Counted from the first letter of the stretch, positions 30,111 through 39,882 are shown. The stretch: DNA of 64,000 bases from Bartonella sp. ML70XJBT.G (GCF_028618575.1 NZ_JAQITA010000007.1:1-64000); one strand, 5' to 3'. The notes: a model not told the origin generated them from the sequence alone. Made by a program: numbers and translations.

Positions 30111-31238
30111 TTAAAAAGCGGGTTTAACCTCATCTAAATAGACACGTTTCCCATCCTTTATTTCAATGATACCAATAGGAATTTTAGGATTATGATTTTG
30201 ATCCATAGACATCTCACCAAAGGGCGTTTGAAAATCTTTTAATTGGGTAAGTGCAGTGGTGATTTTTTCCCGATCCGCACTACCAGCATCTTCAATAGCT
30301 TTCATGAACATCATATAACTTGTATACCCCAAAACAGAATTGATATTGGGTTCTTGATCAGGATAAGCTGTTCTCCACTCCTTGGTAAATTCCTGCGCAG
30401 CTGGGGACATATTGGGCATATTTTCACTGTAGGGGAGTGTTGTATGTAAGAAGCCTTCTGCAGCTTTTCCTGCAATGGCAACGGTTTCTGGATTATCCAT
30501 AGCATCCCCACCCATGATTCTAAATTTTGCACCGAGCTCACGCGCTTGTTTTATGATGATCGCACCTTCAGAAAAGTACGATGGAATAAATAAGATATCA
30601 GGCTCCTGCGCTATAATCTGTGTAAGAACCGCTGAAAAATCTTGATCTCCAGAATTATAGTTCAAATTTGAGATAACTTCACCACCTAATTTTTTAAAAG
30701 CACGTGTAAAATAACTGGCAAGACCAATCGCATAATCGCTTGATATATCTTTAAGGACAGCGGCTTTCTTTGCATGTAAATTTTGACTTACATAAGTCGC
30801 AATACCAGCTCCCTGATAAGAATCAATGAAACAAGTGCGGAAAGAATATTTTTTACCCTGTGTAACAAGCGGATTTGTTGAGGATGTTACAACAGTTGGA
30901 GTCTTCGCTTTTTCAGCTATTTCACCTCCAGACAACGAGAGTGAAGAGCCATAACTACCAATGATTCCATTCACTTCTTCACTTGCAGTCAATCGCATAA
31001 CAGCATTTGCGGCTTCAACTTTATCAGATTTATTATCAATAATAATAAGTTCCACTTTACGCCCCAATATCTCTGGAACTTTTTTATGTGCCAATTCTAT
31101 GCCTTTAATTTCGAGTTGTCCTCCAAATGCATTTTGACCACTTAACGGAAGATAAACACCAATTTCTATAGGCTCACTCGCATAGGCACTTACGACAAGT
31201 GTCGTAAAAAATGCGAGCGTAGTGAGAATTCTCTTCAT
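30111..31238 (-). CDS. livK: branched-chain amino-acid ABC transporter, periplasmic binding protein
   Basis: This 375-residue Leu/Ile/Val-binding-type protein has a signal peptide (cleavage after SAYA, about residue 20) and a type I periplasmic-binding fold (IEIGVYLPLSGQNAFGG, VVTSSTNPLVTQGKKYSFRTCF, LNYNSGDQDFSAVL). It delivers the ligand to LivHM. It is the first gene of the five-gene operon, with a 119-bp gap before livH. The 302 bp upstream should carry the operon promoter. Confidence 0.93.
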   Translation of the reverse strand: MKRILTTLAFFTTLVVSAYASEPIEIGVYLPLSGQNAFGGQLEIKGIELAHKKVPEILGRKVELIIIDNKSDKVEAANAVMRLTASEEVNGIIGSYGSSLSLSGGEIAEKAKTPTVVTSSTNPLVTQGKKYSFRTCFIDSYQGAGIATYVSQNLHAKKAAVLKDISSDYAIGLASYFTRAFKKLGGEVISNLNYNSGDQDFSAVLTQIIAQEPDILFIPSYFSEGAIIIKQARELGAKFRIMGGDAMDNPETVAIAGKAAEGFLHTTLPYSENMPNMSPAAQEFTKEWRTAYPDQEPNINSVLGYTSYMMFMKAIEDAGSADREKITTALTQLKDFQTPFGEMSMDQNHNPKIPIGIIEIKDGKRVYLDEVKPAF

Positions 31239-31540
31239 TACGCACTTTCCTTGATTTTAATTGTGATCTTTTCACCTTATCTTGAACTTCTTCATCATGC
31301 AAGTTCCACATGCGTGAAAATATCATTGTGTGAAAAACTTTTATATTTCTTGCCACAAGTGCTTAATATTATCGAATATAGGCTTAAACAGTTGTGTAAA
31401 TATTCCAGTTATCTTCTTAAGAGGTATGACAATATGGGGAAATCTTATCTTGGGACTTGCGTGTTGATATAAGAGCAATGTTTACTAAAATATAGAGAAT
31501 CAATATCGTACAATTTACAGCTACAGGATCACGTTTTATT
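31239..31540. other. divergent intergenic region livK / cold-shock gene
   Basis: This is 302 bp between divergent genes, so it is expected to hold both promoters and any Liv-operon operator. I see no coding sequence and no clear hairpin. The part just before the cold-shock gene lacks a strong ribosome-binding site. Confidence 0.35.
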
Positions 31541-32116
31541 ATGACGAGTAAGGATACATTAAAGGATTATTCCCTATCTGAAGACAGTGTAAGTACTTGT
31601 GGTGAGATTATTGAAATTAGTGGTGTCATTAAGTGGTTTGATGGTAGTAAGGGCTATGGATTTATTGTTCCTGATTTGCCTCATTTTCCCGACATATTGT
31701 TGCATGTCACGGTAATGCGTAGGGATGGTTTTCAAACAGCTTTAGAAGGAGCTAAAGTTGTCTGTGCTGTGGAAAAAACTGAACGGGGGTTAAAGTGTGT
31801 TCAGGTGAAATCGATAGATTGTTCTTCAGCCACTCATCCATCAGAGATTCCAGCCCGTACTCATGTTATTGTTACTCCAGAAAGTGGTCTAGAGCGTGCA
31901 ATTGTCAAATGGTTTAATCGTGATAAGGGATTTGGTTTTCTAAGCCGTGGGCAAGGAACAGAAGATATTTTTATTCATATGGAAACGTTGCGCCGTTTCG
32001 GTTTAGCAGAGCTTCGTTCTGGTCAAGTTGTTCTTGTGCGTTTTGGTAAAGGCGAAAAAGGTTTGATGACAGCAGAAATTTATCCAGACATAGGGATTCC
32101 ATTTTCTACACATTGA
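31541..32116 (+). CDS. double cold-shock-domain protein
   Basis: This 191-residue protein has two nucleic-acid-binding cold-shock domains. The first (about 27-92) has RNP1 KGYGFI and RNP2 DILLHV; the second (about 119-187) has RNP1 KGFGFLSR and RNP2 DIFIHM. A charged linker lies between them. Tandem CSD proteins are typical of Rhizobiales and act as RNA chaperones or regulators. The first RNP1 is slightly altered relative to KGFGFI. DUF192 and hydrolase genes follow on the same strand after a 243-bp gap. Confidence 0.93.
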   Translation: MTSKDTLKDYSLSEDSVSTCGEIIEISGVIKWFDGSKGYGFIVPDLPHFPDILLHVTVMRRDGFQTALEGAKVVCAVEKTERGLKCVQVKSIDCSSATHPSEIPARTHVIVTPESGLERAIVKWFNRDKGFGFLSRGQGTEDIFIHMETLRRFGLAELRSGQVVLVRFGKGEKGLMTAEIYPDIGIPFSTH

Positions 32117-32359
32117 ATTACGCTTATGACGTTACGCTGTCTTTTTTAGATTTAGAGAGATATATCGTTGTATAAATCTAAGTAGAAAGAGCGTGTAAAG
32201 CTAGCATCACTAGGAAGTTGTTTATAAAGCTGTCAATAAAATAAAGTAGATTACCGATATTGCATTGAGGGTAAGAACCAATTCTTTTTATTTTTTAAGT
32301 TCTGTTACTCTTTTTTTTTATGCAACCAAGTTGAAAAGTTACCTTTGGTGGAGATAAAA

Positions 32360-32872
32360 ATGTTAAGGACTTTTGGAAGAGGGTGCGTTGTTGTATTCAT
32401 GCTGTTTTTTATGGTAAAAGCAAATATAGTTGAAGCAAAGAAACCCATAGAGATTCCTGTTCATCCGATTCCTTTAGAAATACAAACAGAGCAAGGTGTG
32501 GTCTCTTACGAGGTAGAGATTGCTTTTACGCCATCTCAGGCGAGCGCTGGTTTAATGTATCGCACTGATTTTCCACGTAATCGTGCAATGCTCTTTAAAC
32601 AGCAGGACAGTGAAAAAGATAAGCAAAAAATTTTTATGTGGATGGCAAATACGCCTTTGCCTTTAGATATGATTTTTTTTAACAATGAGGGAATTATCGT
32701 ATCCATTGTAGAAAAAACCACCCCATTTTCAACGAATACTATTTCATCAGAGGTACCTGCAACTTTCGCACTTGAGGTTAATGCTGGTGAAGTTTCTGAA
32801 AAACAGATAAAGAAAGGGCAACGGGTTCTTCACCCTACAATTTGTGGAAAATGCGAAAGCGATACAAAATGA
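32360..32872 (+). CDS. exported DUF192-family protein
   Basis: This 170-residue protein has a signal peptide (about residues 1-26, ending NIVEA) and one DUF192 domain. Recognisable stretches are GLMYRTDFPRNRAMLF, MWMANTPLPLDMIFFNNEG and ALEVNAGEVSEKQIKKGQ. The function of DUF192 is unknown; such small beta-rich proteins are periplasmic or secreted. The ATG at 32360 has GGAG 7 nt upstream. Its stop overlaps the start of the hydrolase gene (ATGA). In relatives a cold-shock gene is often the upstream neighbour, as here. Confidence 0.9.
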   Translation: MLRTFGRGCVVVFMLFFMVKANIVEAKKPIEIPVHPIPLEIQTEQGVVSYEVEIAFTPSQASAGLMYRTDFPRNRAMLFKQQDSEKDKQKIFMWMANTPLPLDMIFFNNEGIIVSIVEKTTPFSTNTISSEVPATFALEVNAGEVSEKQIKKGQRVLHPTICGKCESDTK

Positions 32873-33654
32873 CAGCGGAAGATATCCGTTTTTTTGAATA
32901 TGATGGTTTGCGTTTTGCTTATCGAGAAGATGGGCAGGGGGTGCCTGTTTTGTTGATACATGGTTTTGGCTCTTCTGCACGGGTGAATTGGTATGCAACG
33001 GGCTGGTTTCATACCCTTACTGAAGCAGGATATCGTGTCATTGCTCTTGATAACCGTGGACATGGGGATTCAGTTAAAAGTTATGATCCTCACTTTTATA
33101 CACCTCAAGCTATGGCTTACGATGCGATGAGATTGTTGCAGCATTTGGGATTATCTAAAGCGCATGTTATGGGATATTCTATGGGAGCGCGCATTAGTGC
33201 ATTTATGGCTCTTTTGTATCCAACATATGTGCATAGCGTTATTTTTGGCGGTTTAGGTATTGGTATGGTGACGGGAGCAGGAAATTGGGAACCCGTTGCT
33301 GAGGCTCTTTTAGCAGAAGATCTTTCTACCATTACCAATCCGCGTGGTTTGATGTTTCGCAAATTTGCAGATCACACCAAGAGCGATAAACGTGCTTTGG
33401 CTGCTTGTATTATCACATCAAAACAAGAATTAACAGCATCTGAGATTTACAAAATTAAACAACCTGCCCTTGTTGCTGTTGGTTCACTCGATGAAATTAG
33501 TGGTGAAGCAGAGCCATTAGCAGCTTTATTGCCCTGTGGTGAAGCTCTATCAATTCCTCATCGAGACCATATGCTTGCTGTGGGAGATAAAGTCTATAAA
33601 AAAGGCGTTATCGATTTTCTTTCTCGCTATCCTATCGTTGAAAAGAATTTATAA
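32869..33654 (+). CDS. alpha/beta hydrolase
   Basis: This 262-residue alpha/beta-hydrolase-fold protein has oxyanion-hole motif HGFGSS (31-36), the strand DNRGHGDS (61-68), nucleophile Ser104 in GYSMGA, acid Asp208 in GSLDE and His234 in HRDHM, a complete catalytic triad. The substrate is unknown; the fold covers esterases, lipases and C-C hydrolases. It has no signal peptide, so it is probably cytoplasmic. It is translationally coupled to the DUF192 gene by a 4-nt overlap. Confidence 0.9.
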   Translation: MTAEDIRFFEYDGLRFAYREDGQGVPVLLIHGFGSSARVNWYATGWFHTLTEAGYRVIALDNRGHGDSVKSYDPHFYTPQAMAYDAMRLLQHLGLSKAHVMGYSMGARISAFMALLYPTYVHSVIFGGLGIGMVTGAGNWEPVAEALLAEDLSTITNPRGLMFRKFADHTKSDKRALAACIITSKQELTASEIYKIKQPALVAVGSLDEISGEAEPLAALLPCGEALSIPHRDHMLAVGDKVYKKGVIDFLSRYPIVEKNL

Positions 33655-34270
33655 GCTTTAGAGTTTGTAAAAATATCTTATGTTTTTCTTGGATGAGGTA
33701 AAAAACTTGTCTAAACATTTGGCTATTTGTGGTGTGAATTTTTATGAAAAACTGTAAGAATAACAATTAAATTTTATGCGTGTATTTATCTATTTATAGA
33801 GAAAAAGCCTCCTTTTTATGGATTAACTGATTTTGTTCTAGAAAGTCGTTCAAGAGAAGTTGTTTTATTATTATAATAAGGTTGTTTATAAACAAAGTCA
33901 CTGTATACAAGAGGAAAGTGCTTTTGTTTTACATGATCTCTTTTTAATAGAAAAAATATACGTTTCCATTCATATTTTGTCCGAATATGTCTGTAAACAC
34001 AGGTGTTGAAATTGGGGATAAGATAGAAATTATTTAAAATTCATGGTTTTCTAACCATTTTTTTACTTTTTAATCTATACGGTTATATTAAGAATGAAAA
34101 GCACCTTTTAGTAAAGGTGCTTTCGTTAATGTGTTAAGATAGTGCTATTGTGACTATACGTAATATAAATAAAAATGGAAACTGAGATTTACTATCTTTA
34201 CAGAATCTTAGGAGTGCCTTATTTGCCCTTCAGGATTTAATTTAAGAGTCTCAAAAGACAGGAGAGCATA
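33655..34270. other. intergenic region with hairpin, before the DUF3126 gene
   Basis: About 616 bp, A+T-rich, with no credible ORF. In relatives a serine acetyltransferase gene (cysE) often precedes the DUF3126 gene; I see no remnant of it here. The only structure seen is the hairpin at 34098-34123. Confidence 0.35.
34098..34123 (+). terminator. terminator-like hairpin
   Basis: AAAGCACCTTT (34098-34108) and AAAGGTGCTTT (34113-34123) form a perfect 11-bp stem with a 4-nt loop, ending in TTT. It could end a transcript from the hydrolase gene or an unannotated small RNA; the distance from the hydrolase stop is about 440 nt. Confidence 0.6.
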
Positions 34271-34483
34271 GTGAATGCTGATGAAATAAAAAAACTTGAT
34301 AGTTATTTTAAAAATATATTCCAAAATTCAGCATTGCAAGTGAAAGCACGGCCTAAAAAGGATGATTCTTGTGAGGTTTATATTGGGAATGAGTTTTTAG
34401 GTATTATCTATCGAGATGAAGATGAGGATGAACTATCCTACAATTTCTCAATGGCTATATTAGATATTGATTTAGGAAATTAA
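34271..34483 (+). CDS. DUF3126-family protein
   Basis: This 70-residue acidic protein starts at GTG with AGGAG about 6 nt upstream. The family core RPKKDDSCEVYIGNEFLGIIYRDEDEDE (27-54) and the C-terminal SYNFSMAILDIDL match the small alphaproteobacterial DUF3126 family, whose function is unknown. No signal peptide or TM segment is present. It is convergent with radC, separated by about 47 bp. Confidence 0.87.
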   Translation: MNADEIKKLDSYFKNIFQNSALQVKARPKKDDSCEVYIGNEFLGIIYRDEDEDELSYNFSMAILDIDLGN

Positions 34484-34530
34484 TTCCTCATGAATAATTG
34501 GGGGGGAATTTCTCTTCAGTTTAATATGAT

Positions 34531-35325
34531 TCATATCAGTTTTAATGCTTTAAAGCTTGTGTATTCGTTTCGCGCTATAATAAGATGGTCATGAATAATA
34601 ATGCCTAGTGCATTTGCTGCATCTTTTAACATATGTGTCATTGTTATATCTGCTTTAGAGGGGGTTGCATCACCAGAAGGATGATTATGTACGAGGATAA
34701 GACTTGATGCGGACAATTCTAAAGCGCGAGAGATAACTTCACGCGGATAGACGGGCGTATGATCAATAGTTCCAGTTTGTTGCACTTCATCAGCAAGTAA
34801 ACCGTTTTTTTTATCAAGAAATAAGATACGAAACTGTTCGCGTGTTTCGTGAGCCATAACAGCTTTACAATAAGCTAATACTTTATCCCATGATGAAAAA
34901 ATATCACGTTTAAACAATTCTGCACGAGCAAGACGCCCAGCAACGTCTGAAATAATTTTTAAGTCAATTGCAGTTGCTGGACCACAGCCTGGAATCTCTT
35001 GAAGTCGGTGAATATCAGCTCCCAATACATCAGCTAATGAGCCAAACCGCGCTATTAAGTCTTTAGCTATTGGTTTTGTATTCGCTCGAGGTATGGTGCG
35101 GAAAAGGAGTAATTCAAGATATTCATAATCTTCAATAGCATTTCCTTTTGATTTTAAATAGCGTTTGCGAAGACGTTCACGATGTCCTTGATAGTGCTTA
35201 TGTATCTGTGCGTTTTTCTGAATCTTTTTACTTTTTATTTCTGCTATTGGACTGAGTGGGGAATTTGATGTCAGTGCAAAGTGGTCACCTTGGTTGTCTC
35301 CCTTTTTTGTGATTTTTCTAGCCAT
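34531..35325 (-). CDS. radC: RadC/MPN-family JAB-domain protein
   Basis: This 264-residue protein has an N-terminal helix-hairpin-helix region (IPGCGPATAIDLK, about 111-123) and a C-terminal MPN domain with a complete JAMM metal motif: His213 and His215 in HNHPSGDATPS, then Asp226. It was named for DNA repair, but the biochemical role of RadC remains unsettled. The N-terminal 45 residues are basic and low-complexity. It lies 17 nt after map on the same strand. Confidence 0.93.
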   Translation of the reverse strand: MARKITKKGDNQGDHFALTSNSPLSPIAEIKSKKIQKNAQIHKHYQGHRERLRKRYLKSKGNAIEDYEYLELLLFRTIPRANTKPIAKDLIARFGSLADVLGADIHRLQEIPGCGPATAIDLKIISDVAGRLARAELFKRDIFSSWDKVLAYCKAVMAHETREQFRILFLDKKNGLLADEVQQTGTIDHTPVYPREVISRALELSASSLILVHNHPSGDATPSKADITMTHMLKDAANALGIIIHDHLIIARNEYTSFKALKLI

Positions 35326-35342
35326 GATATTTCTACATTTAT

Positions 35343-36173
35343 TTAACTACTTGAGCTTGGAATATAAAAAATATTCTTAGGAGATTGTGTAAAAATTTCG
35401 CACCCTTCATGTGTTACACCAATTGTATGTTCGTACTGTGCACTAAGGGATCTATCACGTGTAACGGCAGTCCAGCCATCAGAGAGAATCTTAACTTGGG
35501 GCTTTCCAAGATTAATCATTGGCTCAATGGTAAACATCATACCTTGTTTTAGTTCTATTCCTTCACGAGGATTTCCATAATGAAGAATATTAGGTGCATC
35601 ATGAAAAAGCTGCCCAATTCCATGTCCGCAGAAATCTCTTACAACTGAGCACCGTTCCGATTCTGCATAGTGTTGAATGGCTGCACCAATATCACCTGTG
35701 GTAGCACCAGGTTTGACTACCGAAATGCCTCTCATAAGACTTTCATGGGTTATTTTGAGCAAGCGTTCCGCAGCACGTCTGATTTTTCCAACAGGATACA
35801 TACGGCTTGAATCTCCATGCCAACCATCGAGAATAAAAGTCACATCAACGTTAACGATATCACCTTCTTGCAAGGGTCTTTTATTGGGAATACCATGGCA
35901 TACAACGTGATTGATGGATGTACAGCATGAATGGCTATATCCATGATAATTGAGATCAGCAGGAAGAGCACCACGCTTGGCACCAAAAATAAATACAAAA
36001 TCATCAATTTCTTGCGTAGTAACACCTGGTTTAATAATATCCATGAGTGCATCGAGGCATTCCGCAGCAATACGACCAACTTCACGCATTTTCGTAAAAG
36101 CATGCTCATCAAAAATACGGATTTGCCCGTTAAATTTTAAGGGCATTTTATTATATTCAATATAATCAGTCAT
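35343..36173 (-). CDS. map: methionine aminopeptidase type I
   Basis: This 276-residue pita-bread-fold enzyme removes the initiator methionine from nascent proteins. Visible metal-ligand and substrate motifs are NYHGYSHSCCTSINHVVCHGIPN, NVDVTFILDGWHGDSSR, DFCGHGIGQLFHD and FTIEPMI, with the final Glu in YEHTIGVT. The N-terminus is extended by about 20 residues compared with E. coli. It overlaps sfsA by 8 nt. Confidence 0.96.
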   Translation of the reverse strand: MTDYIEYNKMPLKFNGQIRIFDEHAFTKMREVGRIAAECLDALMDIIKPGVTTQEIDDFVFIFGAKRGALPADLNYHGYSHSCCTSINHVVCHGIPNKRPLQEGDIVNVDVTFILDGWHGDSSRMYPVGKIRRAAERLLKITHESLMRGISVVKPGATTGDIGAAIQHYAESERCSVVRDFCGHGIGQLFHDAPNILHYGNPREGIELKQGMMFTIEPMINLGKPQVKILSDGWTAVTRDRSLSAQYEHTIGVTHEGCEIFTQSPKNIFYIPSSSS

Positions 36174-36882
36174 TGTTTTTTCTGTTTTCTATTTTCACTC
36201 GATGAATCGGAAAAATGCCTTCTACACTTACGTGGCATTTTATGGCATAAAATTCTACTCCTGATTTTAATGCTAACTCAAATTTACGTCCATAGGTTGG
36301 ATCAAGGTCATGGCAAATCGTAAAAGCTGAGCAATCTTCCCGTTGAATGACATAAAGCATAGCGGCTCGTTTCCCTTGTTGCACAATTTTTATGAGTTCT
36401 TCAAGATGACGTGTACCTCGTTTTGTTACGGTATCAGGAAATTCTGCTAATCCTTTTTGGCGAATAAAATGGACATTTTTAACTTCTAGATAACAATCAG
36501 GAAGAATGCCATCACGCAGCAGAAAGTCAATCCGTGATTGCGTCCCATAACATTGTTCTTTCAAAATTGTTTTGTATGCGCTTAATTCGGGTAGTAGCCC
36601 TTTTTGAATTGCTTCTAATGCAAGTTTGTTGGGTAAAGTCGTATTAATGCCAACGAGAGTATTATTTGTCTCAACGATTTCTAATCGGTATGCGTATTTT
36701 CGTTTGGAATTATTATGATATGAAAGCCAAACATTAGAGTTTTGCATTGTTAACCCAAGCATCGACCCTGTATTAGGAACTGATACCGTAAAGATCTGTT
36801 GATTATCCCATCTCACATCAGCAAGAAAACGCTTATAACGACGGATAAGTTTTGCAGGAAAAAGTTTGGGAATAAAGAGCAT
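36166..36882 (-). CDS. sfsA: SfsA-family DNA/sugar-fermentation protein
   Basis: This 238-residue protein of the SfsA family has an N-terminal OB-like region (RRYKRFLADVRW, VPNTGSMLGL) and a C-terminal nuclease-like fold (RIDFLLRDG, CYLEVKNVHFI, FPDTVTKRGTRHLEEL). E. coli SfsA binds DNA and affects maltose metabolism genes; the PD-(D/E)XK-like residues (Asp near 118, Glu-x-Lys in LEVKN) suggest a nuclease ancestry. It forms an operon with map and radC. Confidence 0.92.
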   Translation of the reverse strand: MLFIPKLFPAKLIRRYKRFLADVRWDNQQIFTVSVPNTGSMLGLTMQNSNVWLSYHNNSKRKYAYRLEIVETNNTLVGINTTLPNKLALEAIQKGLLPELSAYKTILKEQCYGTQSRIDFLLRDGILPDCYLEVKNVHFIRQKGLAEFPDTVTKRGTRHLEELIKIVQQGKRAAMLYVIQREDCSAFTICHDLDPTYGRKFELALKSGVEFYAIKCHVSVEGIFPIHRVKIENRKNND

Positions 36883-37186
36883 ATTTTTTAGAAGGCATAA
36901 TTTTTAATTCAACTTAAATTATGATTTAGAAATGTTATAGCGCATTAAAAAATGTTCCGCTAGCCTTACAGGAACTTACATATCCACTTTAAGACCTAAA
37001 AAACAAAGTTTGTTTTTATTTGCACAATTCATTATTAATCCTTTTCATCATAAACTCTACGTGAAAAGATAATATTGCCCCCAATTTGTTGTGAGAAAGG
37101 TTATCTCTTGGAATATTTCTTCTAAAAAAGGTTGCATTGAAAAAAGTCAACTGTAGGAGCATAATGTACAAAATTAGGTAAGATTG
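36883..37186. other. divergent promoter region sfsA / trmJ-like
   Basis: This is 304 bp between divergent genes. It is A+T-rich with several T-runs. No gene or strong hairpin was seen. It should hold the promoters of the sfsA-map-radC and trmJ-murI units. Confidence 0.35.
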
Positions 37187-38023
37187 ATGGCTGGAACTAA
37201 TAAGAATCGTGAGAATTTAACAAACGGGCCAATAATTATTTTAGTTGAACCGCAGCTGCCTGAGAATATTGGTATGGTAGCAAGAGCAATGGCGAATTTT
37301 GGGCTCTCTAAGCTTCGGTTAGTTAAACCTCGAGAAATATTTCCAAATGAAAAAGCCAGAGCGGCAGCAAGTAAAGCCGATCATGTTATTAATGATACAG
37401 TTGTTTTTGAGAAATTGCCTGATGCGATTGCAGACTTGCATTATGTTTTTGCTACAACAGCACGTGAAAGATGTGGTTTTAAACCAGTAAAAAGTGCTGT
37501 TGAAGCAGCCAGTTTGTTACGTCAGAGTGAGAATCTTGGGCATAAAACAGGTATTTTATTTGGACGAGAGAGATGGGGATTAGAAAATGATGAAATTAGT
37601 CTGGTTGATGAAATTATTACTTTTCCAGTTAATCCTGCTTTTGCATCCCTCAATATTGCACAAGCGGTTTTACTTATGTCTTACGAATGGATGAAATCAG
37701 GTTTGGAAAATGTAAGCGATACGGCTTTTCGTGCCGCAGAAATGGAGCCAGCAAATAAAGCAACATTTCATGGTTTTTTATCTCAATTAGAAGAAGCTTT
37801 GGATGTCCGTGGATATTTTAGGCCTCGAGAACGTAAAGAGGTTATGCTTGCGAATCTGCGTTCTGTTTTTACACGTGCTCATTTTAGTGAATCTGAGGTT
37901 CGCTTGCTACGAGGAATTATCTCTTCATTGGATCATTTTTCTCCTCAATTTCCACGAGGAATCGCTGCACCCCTAGAGCGTCAGCGTACAAAATTAAAAA
38001 CAGGTGTGAAAACGGATGGATAA
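37187..38023 (+). CDS. SpoU-family tRNA/rRNA methyltransferase (TrmJ-like)
   Basis: This 278-residue SPOUT methyltransferase has the three knot motifs: motif 1 PQLPENIGMVARAMANFG, motif 2 GILFGRERWGLENDEI, motif 3 LNIAQAVLLMSYEW. This pattern fits TrmJ, which 2'-O-methylates position 32 of tRNAs. The C-terminal part is a helical extension with VRLLRGIISSLDH. The ATG at 37187 follows an in-frame TTG. It overlaps murI by 8 nt. Exact RNA target is an inference from family. Confidence 0.9.
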   Translation: MAGTNKNRENLTNGPIIILVEPQLPENIGMVARAMANFGLSKLRLVKPREIFPNEKARAAASKADHVINDTVVFEKLPDAIADLHYVFATTARERCGFKPVKSAVEAASLLRQSENLGHKTGILFGRERWGLENDEISLVDEIITFPVNPAFASLNIAQAVLLMSYEWMKSGLENVSDTAFRAAEMEPANKATFHGFLSQLEEALDVRGYFRPRERKEVMLANLRSVFTRAHFSESEVRLLRGIISSLDHFSPQFPRGIAAPLERQRTKLKTGVKTDG

Positions 38024-38828
38024 GCGACCTGTTCTTTTCTTTGATAGTGGCATTGGCGGTTTAACAGTGTTGAGGGAAGTACGTGTCCTTGTTCCTGAAA
38101 TGCAATTTATTTATGTTGCTGATGATGCCGGATTTCCTTATGGAAATTGGGAAGAAAATGTTCTCAAAAGTCGCATTTTAAAGGTTTTTACAAATCTTTT
38201 AGCTCTCTATAATCCTGTCCTATGTGTTATTGCTTGTAATACTGTTTCTACGCTTATGATGACAGATTTACGAGAGAGATTTCCTCAGATTCCTTTTGTA
38301 GGAACTGTTCCTGCAATTAAATCAGCAGCTGAACAAACAAAATCTGGTTTTATTTCAGTATTAGCTACTCCTGGAACAGTTAAACGTGCTTATACATATG
38401 AATTAATCAATTCTTTTGCTACTCAATGTCATGTTCAGCTTGTTGGAAGTGAAAAACTTGCTGGATTTGCTGAAGATTATTTACGTGGAAAGCCTATAGA
38501 TTTAGAAGAATTACGCCATGAAATCCTTCCGTGCTTTGTTGAGAAAAATGGCAAATATACTGATATTATTGTTTTAGCTTGTACACATTATCCTTTTTTG
38601 CTTCACTTTTTTCGTGAACAAGCATTATGGCCAGTAAAATGGATTGATCCAGCAAAAGCTATCGCCAAACACACAAGATCATTACTACCGGAAAGAGTAA
38701 ATCCCCCAAATATAAAGAAACATAAAGACTTTGCTTTATTTACATCGCAAAATATCACTTCTTCAACAGAACGCTTGTTAAAAAGATTTTGCTTAAATAT
38801 CATGAAAGGAGTTGACTTTGGGATATAA
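38016..38828 (+). CDS. murI: glutamate racemase
   Basis: This 270-residue enzyme makes D-glutamate for peptidoglycan. Both catalytic cysteines are present: Cys74 in ACNTVST and Cys189 in ACTHYPF. The N-terminal FFDSGIGGLTVL and ADDAGFPYG motifs are normal. It is translationally coupled to the methyltransferase gene upstream. rpsD follows after about 180 bp. Confidence 0.96.
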   Translation: MDKRPVLFFDSGIGGLTVLREVRVLVPEMQFIYVADDAGFPYGNWEENVLKSRILKVFTNLLALYNPVLCVIACNTVSTLMMTDLRERFPQIPFVGTVPAIKSAAEQTKSGFISVLATPGTVKRAYTYELINSFATQCHVQLVGSEKLAGFAEDYLRGKPIDLEELRHEILPCFVEKNGKYTDIIVLACTHYPFLLHFFREQALWPVKWIDPAKAIAKHTRSLLPERVNPPNIKKHKDFALFTSQNITSSTERLLKRFCLNIMKGVDFGI

Positions 38829-38876
38829 GATTAATAGAAGTTCTTTTAGCTTTTTCTCTTGAGAAAATGGCATGAA

Positions 38877-38907
38877 TTGACGTGTCCCGTGGGTAACTTT
38901 GCATATT
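38877..38907 (+). promoter_or_regulatory. possible rpsD promoter
   Basis: TTGACG (38877-38882) is a good -35 element. The best -10 candidate is CATATT (38902-38907) at a long 19-nt spacing, about 105 nt upstream of rpsD. The spacing makes this a weak call. Confidence 0.3.
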
Positions 38908-39011
38908 AATGTTAAAGATATCCTGTCAGTCTTTTATTTGAAGGCAGAGGAGGGCGCGTTTCCTTGAGATCTTATATTGAGATCTTGTTTTCTATTTTAA
39001 AAGGAAATGCG

Positions 39012-39629
39012 ATGAGTAAACGCGAAACAACCAAGTATAAAATTGACCGCCGAATGGGAGAAAACATTTGGGGGCGTCCGAAATCTCCTGTAAACCGTCG
39101 TGATTATGGTCCAGGTCAACACGGACAACGCCGCAAAGGGAAGCTTTCTGATTATGGTGTGCAGTTGCGCGCTAAGCAGAAATTAAAAGGGTTTTACGGT
39201 GATATCTCAGAAAAGCAGTTTCGTAAAACTTATGCAGAAGCTGCTCGTCGACGTGGTGATACTGGTGAAAATCTTATCGGACTGTTGGAATCGCGTTTAG
39301 ATGCTGTTGTCTACCGTGCAAAATTTGTGCCAACCATCTTCGCTTCTCGCCAATTTATTAATCACGGTCATGTCAATGTGAATGGTCGGCGTACCAATAT
39401 TCAATCATATCGTTGTAAACCAGGGGATGTTATTGAGGTTCGTGAGAAATCAAAACAGCTTGTTTTGGTGTTGGAATCTGTGCAGTTAGCAGAGCGCGAT
39501 GTGCCTGAATATATTGACGCAGATCATAAACAGATGAAAGCAACCTTTACACGTGTTCCTGCTTTTGCAGATGTTCCTTATGCTGTGCAAATGGAGCCCA
39601 ATTTGGTTGTTGAGTTTTATTCTCGTTAA
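39012..39629 (+). CDS. rpsD: 30S ribosomal protein S4
   Basis: This 205-residue protein is a primary 16S rRNA-binding protein of the small subunit. It begins [20 protein letters not shown], contains the rRNA-binding N-terminal domain ([16 protein letters not shown]), and the S4 domain around [16 protein letters not shown] and [22 protein letters not shown] lies before the ATG at 39012. It is a monocistronic gene, as usual in Rhizobiales. Confidence 0.98.
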   Translation: MSKRETTKYKIDRRMGENIWGRPKSPVNRRDYGPGQHGQRRKGKLSDYGVQLRAKQKLKGFYGDISEKQFRKTYAEAARRRGDTGENLIGLLESRLDAVVYRAKFVPTIFASRQFINHGHVNVNGRRTNIQSYRCKPGDVIEVREKSKQLVLVLESVQLAERDVPEYIDADHKQMKATFTRVPAFADVPYAVQMEPNLVVEFYSR

Positions 39630-39720
39630 ATTCTCTATAGGGAATGTTGCTCTCTTGCTTTTGATTATATGCTCAAAATTTGCTTTATAAGTCCTTAAAG
39701 CTAATGAATAGTTCTTATAG

Positions 39721-39778
39721 ATGGTGCTATATTAAGTTTATTGTTATATTTTATAACAATCGGCTTTTATAGCACCAT
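39721..39778. repeat. nested double palindrome
   Basis: An outer 11-bp inverted repeat, ATGGTGCTATA (39721-39731) and TATAGCACCAT (39768-39778), encloses an inner 9-bp stem ATTGTTATA (39740-39748) / TATAACAAT (39752-39760) with a 3-nt loop. Both stems are perfect. It lies between rpsD and ttcA and may be a terminator, a mobile-repeat relic or an RNA element. Confidence 0.7.
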
Positions 39779-39882
39779 TTATTTTACAGCTCAACGGAAT
39801 ATCGGTTTATACTGTGTAACCTCTGTTGTTGTCTCTGTCATTCTTATAGAACAAGCTCTTTATTGTGCAGGATTATGATATT

